Shown: positions 53,501-63,897 of the stretch, piece by piece
Numbering within the stretch: the stretch's first letter is position 1
How the letters are laid out: each line of letters begins with the position of its first letter
From: Bryobacteraceae bacterium
GTDB taxonomy: Bacteria > Acidobacteriota > Terriglobia > Bryobacterales > Bryobacteraceae
Direction of reading: 5' to 3'
Assembly (NCBI GenBank): GCA_026129905.1
Contig: JAHCHE010000007.1
Span: 186,001 to 250,000 of the forward strand
DNA length: 64,000 nucleotides
The notes under the pieces: generated by a model
Told to the model about the DNA's origin: nothing
Seen by the model: the letters and a program-made list of their open reading frames with translations, nothing else
Database searches by the model: none
Position numbers and translations under genes: made by a program

Positions 53501-54566
53501 ACGCGTCCAGCGCCGACGCCCGAACCCGGCGCAATAGCTCGGCAAACGAGGGATCGGCGTCGAGATTCGCCCGCAGCGTCAGCGTGTTGACAAACACCCC
53601 GATGAGGTTTTCGATTTCCTGGCTATTGCGGTTGGCGACGTTGGCGCCGATCAGGAAGTCGGTCTGGCCGGTGTACCGGCTGAGCAAGGCCTGAAAGGCG
53701 GCCGCCATCAGCATGAACACCGTCGCCCGATGCGAGGTCGCCAGACCGCGCAGCCGCCGGGTCAGGTCCCACTCGATCGTGAACAGGACCCGTCCGCCCG
53801 CGTCGCTCTGCCGCGCCGGACGGCGGTGACTGGTGGGCAGTTCAAGCGGCGGGCTGCCCGCAAGCTGTCTGCGCCAGAAGTCGATATGCCCCGCGAGGAC
53901 TTCGTCGCGCAATTGCTCTTTCTGTGCGCGGGCGTAGTCGGCGTACTGAAGCGGCAGCGTCGGCAGCGCGGGCGCACGGCCGAGAACGGCAGCCGAGTAG
54001 AGCTCCCCGAGTTCGCGGACCAGGATCCGCAGGGACCACTCGTCGGAGACGATGTGATGCATGCCCACCAGCAGGACGTGTTCGTCGTCGGCGAGGCGCG
54101 CCAGTCCCGCCCGGACCGGCAGGTCCCGCGAGAGGTCGTATGCGCGCCGGCCCTCCTCGCGCAGGATCCGCTTCAGGTCCGGACCGGGGGGCAGGTCCGC
54201 CAGGACGAGCGGCCGGTCCGTTTCCACCGGAACGGGCACGCCGTCGCGATTCTCGATCAGTGTACGCAGGACGCGGTGACGATCCACGACGGCGTTCAGC
54301 GCGCGCTCGAGCGCGGGGCGGTTCAGCGCGCCCTTGAGACGCAGGGCGGCAGCCACATTGTAGACCGGACTTGCCGGCTCAAGCTGGTGAAAGAACCAGA
54401 GCCGCTCCTGGGCGAACGACAGAACGGGCGCCTGATACGCCGGACGCCGGGAAGCCACTGCGCTCTCGCTTTCGGGAAGCGTCAGTCCGCGTTCTTTGAG
54501 CCGTGTCTCCAGCGCGGCGCGCTGGCTCGGCGTCAGGTTGGCGATGCGCTCGCTCAGGCTGCTCAT
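50553..54566 (-). CDS. Nonribosomal peptide synthetase, terminal module C-A-PCP-TE
   Basis: 1337-residue module that adds an amino acid and releases the product. Condensation domain about 45-480 ([10 protein letters not shown], His 170-171); adenylation domain about 495-990 with [42 protein letters not shown] and [10 protein letters not shown]; carrier protein with the phosphopantetheine Ser1028 in [13 protein letters not shown]; thioesterase about 1085-1337. The thioesterase nucleophile site reads GGFCSGAY, with Cys1158 in the place of the usual Ser. The specificity-pocket region begins FDWSIFELF and does not match a code I know, so the amino acid is open. The start overlaps the previous module gene by four bases (ATGA). 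No MbtH, transporter or phosphopantetheinyl transferase is adjacent. Confidence 0.95.
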   Translation of the reverse strand: [1337 protein letters not shown]

Positions 54567-57500
54567 GACGGCAATTGGCTCAGGCCCTCCACTTCCGCCA
54601 GCAATTCGTCGATCTGGTTCCGTTCGCGGAGGGCTTCATCGACGGCGCGGGCCAGTTCGGCGACAGTGGGTGTCTCGAAGAGGCGGCGGAGCGGCAGGGC
54701 GACATTCCATTCGCGGCGAATGCGCGAGACGATCTGGACGGCGCGGAGCGAATTCCCGCCGACGTGGAAGAAGCTGTCGTTGAGCCCTACGCCGTCGATA
54801 TGAAGCACTTCGGACCAGATGGCGGCCAATTGCCGCTCCAACGGGGTTTGGGGCGCGGCGCGTTCCGCGCGATCGGACACGGGGACAACGGCCGGCGCCG
54901 GCAGCGACTTGCGGTCGACCTTGCCGTTGGTGTTTACCGGCAGCCGGTCCATGAATACGAAGTGGTCCGGGACCAGCGCCAGGGGCAATCGGGCCGCCAG
55001 GAACGAAGCCAATTCGCTTTGGGCGCACGGTTGGTTCAAGGCCACGTATGCGGCCAGCCTTGTCTGGCCTTGTTCGTCGTTGACCGGATTGACGAAGCAG
55101 GCCTTCACGCTTCCGTGTCCGGCCAGGACCGCCGAGACCTCCGCCGGCTCGATGCGGACACCCCGGATCTTCACCTGGTCGTCGACGCGGCCGGCCACGG
55201 TGAGCGAGCCATCGGGCAGGTAGCGCCCGCGGTCGCCCGTCCAATAAAGGAGGTCGTCCGGATCGCGGCGGAAGGGGTTGGCGACAAACCGGTTCCGATT
55301 GTCCTCCGGCGCGTTCACGTAACCAAGGGTCCGAAAAGGGGTCCGGATCGCGACTTCGCCGATTTCCCCGATGCCGCACAGCCGCTCGCGACCGGCCATC
55401 ACCAACACCTGTGTTTGCGGCAGCGGCCGGCCCGCCGGCAACAGGTCGGTCGGCTCGTCGTCGGGAAGCACGTAGCAGGTTTTCACCAGCGTTGTCTCGG
55501 TCGGTCCGTAGAGATTAACCAGCCGGGCATGCGGCGGAAGGCGGGCGCGCCAAAGGCGGGTCAACTCTCCGGTGAGCGGTTCGCCGGCGAACAGAACCCA
55601 ACGGAGCGCGCCGGGCGCGATGTCATCGTGAGCGGAGTCGAGCCAGATGCGCGCAAGCGTAGGGACGCAGTGCAGGATCGTGACCCGCTCCCGCGTCAGA
55701 AACGCCAGCACATGGTCGGGCGCGGCGTCGTCGCCGGCGGGCAGGCAAAGGGTTGCGCCGCAGGTCAACGGGAGGAACGTATCCCGCAGCGTCACGTCGA
55801 ATGACGGGTTTGTGAGGGCCGCCACGCGATCCGCCTCATCGACGGCGAACGTCTCCCGCTGCCAGGCGAGGAAATGACTCAAGCCCTTGTGGCATCCGAG
55901 AACGCCCTTCGGCGCGCCCGTCGTTCCGGAAGTGAAGAAGATGTAGGCCGGCGCATCGGGAGCGATCGACGGCAGCTCGGCCGAACCGGGCTCGGGTGAG
56001 GGATCCGCCGGCGTGCCTTCACCGGCGTCGATTCGGATCGCCGGCAAGCCGGATGCGGCGGGCGGCGCCGGATCCACTCCGGCGATGACAAGCCACCGGG
56101 CAGCGCCTTCGCGCAGCAATGTCTCCTTTCGCCGAGGTGGCAGATCCACTGCGACGGGCAGTATCACGCCGCCGCCCAGCAGCGCCCCCAGCAACCCGGC
56201 GATGAAGCCGAAACTCGGCGGACCCGTCACGGCGACCACGTCGCCCGTGCGCAAGCCTCGTTCGAGTAACGCGCGAGCGACAAGGAGGGCGCGCCGGTGG
56301 AGGACCGAATAGGTCCAGGAACGGCCGCCCTGGCTGACGGCGGAGCGGTCCGGGAAGCGCTCGGCCACGCGGGAAAACAGTCCGGTGACAGGCTCGTAAA
56401 CGGGGGCCGGCAACTCCGTTTGCGGATCGGGCAACAGGCGCCGCGCTTCCGGCGTGACCAGCGAATAGGCTTCAATGGCCCGGTCGGGATCCGCGGCGAT
56501 CTGCTCCAGCAGAAACGCGTACTGGCGGAGGAACTCCTCCATCCGTGCCGCGGTGAACTGAGCCCTCCGGTAAGTCAGCCGCAGGTTGAGGCCGCCCTGC
56601 TTGCGCCACAAGTACAGGGTCATCGCGAATTTGGAGTGAGATTCCGGCAGATCCCACCGCGTGACCGTCAGTCCGGGGAGGCGGTGCGGCTGTTCCGAGA
56701 AACCGGCGAAATTCAGCATTACCTCGAACAGCGGGTTCCGACTGAGGCTGCGCTCGACGCCCAATTCCTCGACGAGCCTTTCAAAAGGCATTTCCTGGTG
56801 GTCGTAGGCATCAAGCGCCGTCTGGCGGACGCGCCGCAGCAGGTCGCGGAACGAAATACCGGGCGAGAGGCTGGCTCGCATCACCAGGGTATTGACGAAG
56901 AAACCGATGACGTTCTCCGTCTTTCGGCCGGCGCGGCCGGCAATTGGCGCTCCGACGGCGAAGTCGTCCTGGCCCGTCAGCCGGCCGAGGTGGAGCTCCA
57001 AGGCGGCGAGCAGCAGCATGAAGAGCGTGCCGCTCTCGCCCGAAGCAACGGCGCCCAACGTCTGGCACAGTTCCGGGGCCAGGTCGCGCGAGACCACGTC
57101 GCCGCGGTGATCGGGCTGCGCGGGGAGGAGGAAATCGGCGGGAATTTCCAGGGCCGACGGCAGTCCGCTGAGCTGCCGTTTCCAATACGAGAGCTGTTCT
57201 TCGAAGGCCGGACTTTCAAACCACTCGCGCTGGCGTTTGGCGTATTCCAGGTACGAGCCCGCGGCCGGGAGATCCGCCGCCGGCGCTCCGCAATGCGCGG
57301 CATAGAGACTATCGATCTCCCGCGCCAGGATCCGGCCGGACCAGCCGTCGGAAGCGATATGGTGGATGCAGAGCAGGAGCACGTGCTCCTCGTCGCTCAG
57401 GCGAAGCAGCGAGGCGCGGATGGGACGATCCCGCTCCAGATCAAACGGGCGGTACGCTTCGCGGGCGAGGTATTCCCGCACTCGGACGTCATCCGTCGCC

Positions 57501-57787
57501 AGCTTTTTCGCGCGCCAATCGAGAACTTCAAACGGGAGCCGCGCATCACGGTGGATGATTTGGACCGGCCTGCCTTCGAATTCCCGGAAGGTAGCCCGCA
57601 GCGCTTCGTGCCGGGCGACCACATCCTCCAGCGCCTTGCGCAGCGCTTCCACATCCAGGGCGCCGGCGAGATGAAACGCCTGGGGGACGTTATAAGCAGG
57701 CGAATTCGGCTCCAATTGAGACAGAAACCACAGGCGTTCCTGGCCGAACGAAAGCATCGCCGTCGATGTGGCGCCCTGGCCGGTCAC
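54563..57787 (-). CDS. Nonribosomal peptide synthetase, first module C-A-PCP
   Basis: 1074-residue module. Condensation domain about 10-440 with CIHHIASDGWS (His 142-143); adenylation domain about 460-960 with YIFFTSGTTGAPKGVLGCHKG, RWVLFAGEPLTG, NLYGPTETTLV and LYWTGDRGRYL; carrier protein with Ser1013 in DSFFHVGGNSLRA. As the first gene of the cluster it nevertheless starts with a condensation domain. This suggests a starter-type domain that adds a fatty-acyl group, or an unseen partner. In the adenylation pocket FDVTLRDTFLPL has Arg-Asp where most amino-acid-activating domains have Trp/Phe-Glu, so an unusual substrate is possible. The start is a GTG at 57787 behind GGGAGGG. The second module follows with a four-base overlap. 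Confidence 0.95.
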   Translation of the reverse strand: MTGQGATSTAMLSFGQERLWFLSQLEPNSPAYNVPQAFHLAGALDVEALRKALEDVVARHEALRATFREFEGRPVQIIHRDARLPFEVLDWRAKKLATDDVRVREYLAREAYRPFDLERDRPIRASLLRLSDEEHVLLLCIHHIASDGWSGRILAREIDSLYAAHCGAPAADLPAAGSYLEYAKRQREWFESPAFEEQLSYWKRQLSGLPSALEIPADFLLPAQPDHRGDVVSRDLAPELCQTLGAVASGESGTLFMLLLAALELHLGRLTGQDDFAVGAPIAGRAGRKTENVIGFFVNTLVMRASLSPGISFRDLLRRVRQTALDAYDHQEMPFERLVEELGVERSLSRNPLFEVMLNFAGFSEQPHRLPGLTVTRWDLPESHSKFAMTLYLWRKQGGLNLRLTYRRAQFTAARMEEFLRQYAFLLEQIAADPDRAIEAYSLVTPEARRLLPDPQTELPAPVYEPVTGLFSRVAERFPDRSAVSQGGRSWTYSVLHRRALLVARALLERGLRTGDVVAVTGPPSFGFIAGLLGALLGGGVILPVAVDLPPRRKETLLREGAARWLVIAGVDPAPPAASGLPAIRIDAGEGTPADPSPEPGSAELPSIAPDAPAYIFFTSGTTGAPKGVLGCHKGLSHFLAWQRETFAVDEADRVAALTNPSFDVTLRDTFLPLTCGATLCLPAGDDAAPDHVLAFLTRERVTILHCVPTLARIWLDSAHDDIAPGALRWVLFAGEPLTGELTRLWRARLPPHARLVNLYGPTETTLVKTCYVLPDDEPTDLLPAGRPLPQTQVLVMAGRERLCGIGEIGEVAIRTPFRTLGYVNAPEDNRNRFVANPFRRDPDDLLYWTGDRGRYLPDGSLTVAGRVDDQVKIRGVRIEPAEVSAVLAGHGSVKACFVNPVNDEQGQTRLAAYVALNQPCAQSELASFLAARLPLALVPDHFVFMDRLPVNTNGKVDRKSLPAPAVVPVSDRAERAAPQTPLERQLAAIWSEVLHIDGVGLNDSFFHVGGNSLRAVQIVSRIRREWNVALPLRRLFETPTVAELARAVDEALRERNQIDELLAEVEGLSQLPS

Positions 57788-57853
57788 GTTCCCTCCCGAT
57801 CGCTCCAGTATAGCCTCAGCCGCTGAAGAGCTGTGGAGTTCGCCGCTCGGCCA

Positions 57854-58270
57854 TTAGCCGTCGCCGTCGTGCAGGAAGCGGGCGAGCTTGTCGTGGAGGG
57901 CTGTCTTGTCTTTGATCTGGCATTCCCAGACGACCAGGACGCGCCAGCCCGCGTGGCGGAGCTTCATCCGGTTCCGGCGGTCGCGATTCGCGTTCCGGTC
58001 GAGCTTCGGGAGCCAGTACTCGATGTTGGAGCTGGGGCGGTTGCGGCCCGCGCGGCAGCGGTGGCCGTGCCAGAAGCAGCCGTGCACGAAGATCACCCGG
58101 TTGAGGCGGGGAAACACCAGGTCGGGCTTGCCCGGCAGGTCGGACCGGTGCAGGCGGTACCGGAAGCCCATGCTGTGGACCAACCGGCGGATGACCATCT
58201 CGGGGGTCGTGTCGACGCTGCGCACTCGCCGCATCACGGCGCTTCGTTCGGCGGGGCTCAGCGTGTCCAC
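57854..58270 (-). CDS. vsr: Very short patch repair endonuclease (Vsr family)
   Basis: Strand-specific endonuclease that nicks next to T:G mismatches formed by deamination of 5-methylcytosine. The 138-residue sequence is complete: SVDTTPEMVIRRLVHSMGFRYRLHRSDLPGKPDLVFPRLNRVIFVHGCFWHGHRC, with the metal-binding Asp50 in GKPDLVF, His63 in VHGCFWHGH and the structural zinc residues around HGCFWHGHRC, then LRHAGWRVLVVWECQIKD. A longer overlapping frame (57816-58340) is in another phase and has no such motifs. Vsr is normally beside a cytosine-5 methyltransferase, but none is present here. It starts 40 bases after the end of the preceding Gfo/Idh/MocA gene on the same strand. Confidence 0.93.
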   Translation of the reverse strand: MDTLSPAERSAVMRRVRSVDTTPEMVIRRLVHSMGFRYRLHRSDLPGKPDLVFPRLNRVIFVHGCFWHGHRCRAGRNRPSSNIEYWLPKLDRNANRDRRNRMKLRHAGWRVLVVWECQIKDKTALHDKLARFLHDGDG

Positions 58271-58309
58271 GGGCTTGAATCAGGCTGCGCGGCGCGGCGG
58301 CCGTCCGCG

Positions 58310-59656
58310 TTAACTCGCCTTCATCGTCGTCGGATCCCACTTCACGATCCGCTCTTCAAAGTAGCTGGTGTTGCACAGCAAAGCGGGGCCGGCGGCGCGC
58401 AAGCCGAACGTACCGTCCTCGACTACCGGGCGTCCGCTCCGGACTGCGTTGAAGAAGACCTTGTGATGCTCCTGGTGGGCGCTATAGCGGGCAGGGGGCG
58501 CATAGACGACCTCCTCCTGCGGCCGCATGTTGTCCGCCGTCGGCTCGACGGGCGGGTACTTCCGGCGGTACTCCTCCAGGTACTTCTGCTGGACGGCCTT
58601 GGGGAACGTCCCGATGGTGAAGCCGGGCTCGCGTTCCAGCGGCACTTTCGAGACGGTGACCTTCGAGCCGGCCATGATCACGCCCTCGCTGCCGACGAAG
58701 CGGAAGCCGAACTGCTCCTCGTTGACGCTGCTCTTGAAGTTCACGCGCAGCGCCAGGTTGAAGGCCGGGTGCTCGGCGGTTTCCGGATAGTCGAGCATCG
58801 CCAGCATCACGTCGGGGACGTCGCGCCCGTCGTTCCAGTAGCGCAGGCCGCCGGTGGCGAAGACGCGCGTGGGCCCGAGCGAGCGGGTGGAGACGTGCAG
58901 CCCCGACAGCAGGTGCACGAACAGGTCGCCGGCCACGGCTGTGCCGTAATCGCGGTAGTTACGCCAGCGGAAGAGGCGGATGGGCTCGAACGGCCGCTTG
59001 GGGGCCGAGCCGAGGAAGCGGTCCCAGTCGATGTTCTGGGGCGAGGCGTCCGGCGGAATCGAGTACTGCCACGCGCCGAGGGCGGTGTTCCGGTCCAGCC
59101 AGGCCTCGACCATGTTGAGCTTGCCGATGGCGCCGCTCTGGATCACGTCGCGGGTCTTGTGGTAGATCACCGAGCTGACGTACTGGCTGCCCACCTGGAG
59201 GATCTTGCCGGACGCTTTCTCCGCCTCGATGACCGCGTGGCCCTCCTCGGGCTGCTGCACCATCGGCTTCTCGCAATAGACGTGCTTGCCCGCCTTCAGC
59301 GCGTCCGCGGTGATCCGGGCGTGCCAGTGGTCGGGCGTGCCGACGATGATGGCGTCCACGTCGGGGCGGCTCAGGATCTCGCGGTAGTCGCGGGTGGTGA
59401 AGACGTGGCCACCCCAAGCCTCCTTGGCCCGGGCGAGGCGGCCGTCGTAGACATCGGCCAAGGCGACCAGTTCGACGCCGGGTATCGCGAGCGCCATGTC
59501 CGTGTCGCCGGAACCCATGCCGCCGACGCCGACGGTGGCGATCTGGATGCGGTCGTTCGGGGAGTAATTCTGCGTCTGCCCCGCTGCGGTTTGGGCGGCG
59601 GCCAGTCCCGCGGCGGTTGTTGTCGCCTGTAGAAAGCGGCGTCGTGTGGTAGCCAT
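58310..59656 (-). CDS. Gfo/Idh/MocA family oxidoreductase with Tat signal
   Basis: Third sugar-type oxidoreductase of the window, 448 residues. Twin-arginine leader MATTRRRFLQATTTAAGLAAAQTAAG, Rossmann motif IATVGVGGMGSGDTDMAL, then VDAIIVGTPDHWHARITADALKAGKHVYCEKPMVQQPEEGHAVI with the conserved EKP lysine, and LQVGSQYVSSVIYHKTRDVIQSGAIGKLNMVEAW. A second half with RLFRWRNYRDYGTAVAGDLFVHLLSGLHVSTRSLGP is characteristic of the family's substrate domain. The start at 59656 has GAGCTATGG-type sequence and no strong ribosome-binding site. The birA gene ends 43 bases upstream on the same strand. Exported members of this family are plentiful in acidobacteria, and the substrate is unknown. Confidence 0.92.
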   Translation of the reverse strand: MATTRRRFLQATTTAAGLAAAQTAAGQTQNYSPNDRIQIATVGVGGMGSGDTDMALAIPGVELVALADVYDGRLARAKEAWGGHVFTTRDYREILSRPDVDAIIVGTPDHWHARITADALKAGKHVYCEKPMVQQPEEGHAVIEAEKASGKILQVGSQYVSSVIYHKTRDVIQSGAIGKLNMVEAWLDRNTALGAWQYSIPPDASPQNIDWDRFLGSAPKRPFEPIRLFRWRNYRDYGTAVAGDLFVHLLSGLHVSTRSLGPTRVFATGGLRYWNDGRDVPDVMLAMLDYPETAEHPAFNLALRVNFKSSVNEEQFGFRFVGSEGVIMAGSKVTVSKVPLEREPGFTIGTFPKAVQQKYLEEYRRKYPPVEPTADNMRPQEEVVYAPPARYSAHQEHHKVFFNAVRSGRPVVEDGTFGLRAAGPALLCNTSYFEERIVKWDPTTMKAS

Positions 59657-59699
59657 AGCTCAATTATCCGCCGGAACGGGAGCGGATGGGCAGATCCTA

Positions 59700-60416
59700 T
59701 TACCTCCTTACTGAAGCGGCGGGACGAAGGCCGCCAGCGACGATCAGCTTTCGGACGCCGTTGTTCTGGCGCAGCCAGAGGAAGCCGGAGGGGTCGAGGC
59801 CGTCGGTGGTTCCTTCGAGGTCTTCGACGCCTTCGACCGCGACGCGGCGGCCCTGGACGTAGCTCGAGGCCCCGGCGAACAGGCGGAGGATCGCTTCCCT
59901 GCCCTCGGTTTCGAGTAGCGACCAGTACGCCGCGATGGCTTCCAGCATCGCGTCGAGCAGCCGGTCCTTGGAGTGCTCGCGGCTGGTGGCGATGCGGAGC
60001 GAGGTGGCGATGGCGGCCAGTTCTTCGGGGAACCGGGCGTGGTTGACGTTGACGCCGATGCCCGCGACGAGGGCGTCGCGGCGGAGTTCCACCAGGATGC
60101 CGGCGCACTTGCGTTCGGCGATCAGGAGGTCGTTGGGCCAGCGGAGGTCGGCCGTCACGCCGGCCGCCTCCTGGATGGCGTCGCGCGCGGCGAGGCCTAG
60201 GGCGAGGGTGGCGACGGTCGGCGGTTCAGGGCCGGGCGGCAGGGGCAGGACCACGGAGAAGTAGAGGCCCGAGCCGGGCTCGGAATGCCAGTGGCGGCCA
60301 AGGCGTCCCTGGCCGGCCGTCTGCTCTTCCGCGACGACCACCGTTCCAACCGGACCGCCGGCGGCGTCCTGCATGGTGGAGGCGGTGGTCTCCAGCCTCG
60401 CGATCTGAAACTGCAT
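59700..60416 (-). CDS. birA: Biotin--[acetyl-CoA-carboxylase] ligase, monofunctional
   Basis: Enzyme that joins biotin through biotinyl-AMP to carboxylase carrier proteins. The 238-residue sequence shows ETTASTMQDA, the biotin- and ATP-binding loop EEQTAGQGRLGRHWHSEPGSGLYFSVVL, LRWPNDLLIAERKCAGILVEL with the catalytic Lys, and the GIGVNVNHARFP segment. There is no N-terminal helix-turn-helix, so unlike E. coli BirA it cannot act as the bio repressor. The C-terminal SH3-like domain (GRRVAVEGVEDLEGTTDGLDPSGFLWLRQ) is present. It starts two bases after the nadC stop and is the last gene of the valS-nadC-birA operon. Confidence 0.93.
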   Translation of the reverse strand: MQFQIARLETTASTMQDAAGGPVGTVVVAEEQTAGQGRLGRHWHSEPGSGLYFSVVLPLPPGPEPPTVATLALGLAARDAIQEAAGVTADLRWPNDLLIAERKCAGILVELRRDALVAGIGVNVNHARFPEELAAIATSLRIATSREHSKDRLLDAMLEAIAAYWSLLETEGREAILRLFAGASSYVQGRRVAVEGVEDLEGTTDGLDPSGFLWLRQNNGVRKLIVAGGLRPAASVRR

Positions 60417-60418
60417 GG

Positions 60419-61254
60419 TCAGCTCCAGGACAACCGGAAATTGAGGTCCACGGCCACGGCGGAGTGGGTGATGGCGCCGCAGGAGATGAAGTCCGCTCCG
60501 GTTTCAGCGAAGGGGCGGACGGTGTCGAGGGTGATGCCGCCCGAGAGCTCCACCATGGCCCGGCCGTCGATGAAGCGGATCCACTCGGCGGCTTCGGCGG
60601 GCGTGAGGTTGTCGAGCAGCAGGCGCGGCGCGCCCCACGCGAGCGCCTCTTCCAGTTCGGCTCGGGTGCGGACCTCGATTTCGATCGGAAGCCCGGCGCC
60701 GGCGGCGTTCTCGAGGGCGTTCGTGATGCCGCCCGCGGCCGTGATGTGGTTGTTCTTGATGAGAATGGCGTCGAAGAGGCCCAGCCGGTGGTTGACGACG
60801 CCGCCCGCGGCGGCCGCCATCTTCTCCAGGCGGCGGAGGCCGGGCGTGGTTTTTCGGGTGTCGAGGATGCGGCAGCCCGTGCCGGCGACGGCGTCCACGT
60901 AGCGCCGGGCCAGCGTGGCGACGCCGCTGAGCCGCTGGAGGAAGTTGAGCGAGACGCGCTCGCATTCGAGCAGGCGGTGCGCGGGGCCTCGCACCTTGGC
61001 GACCGGCTGTCCGTCGCGCGCGGAATCGCCGCTGGCGGCCAGTAGTTCGAACTCGTCCACGCCGCCGCGAAGCTCGTAGATCAAGGGCAGCAACTCGACG
61101 CCCGCGAGCACGAGGTCCTGGCGGGCGAAGAAGGTCCCGGCCGCGATCCGGTCCGCCGGGACGCACGAGGCCGAAGTGACGTCGCCCGCGCCGATGTCCT
61201 CTTCCAGGGCGCGCCGAACGACATCCCGGACTTCCGGATGGGAGACGTCGAAGC

Positions 61255-61258
<4 letters not shown>
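60419..61258 (-). CDS. nadC: Nicotinate-nucleotide pyrophosphorylase (carboxylating)
   Basis: Quinolinate phosphoribosyltransferase that makes nicotinate mononucleotide from quinolinate and PRPP in NAD synthesis. Family motifs are [21 protein letters not shown] near the start, [67 protein letters not shown] with the phosphate-binding Arg and Lys residues, [22 protein letters not shown], and [26 protein letters not shown]. The length of 279 residues is normal. Its start overlaps the valS stop by four bases, so translation is coupled. The nadA and nadB genes are not in the window. Confidence 0.96.

Positions 61259-63897
<2,639 letters not shown>

Noticed and set aside
57816-58340. 174-codon frame overlapping vsr
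   Set aside because: It is a different phase of the same strand, Arg/Pro-rich, without the Vsr motifs that are complete in 57854-58270.
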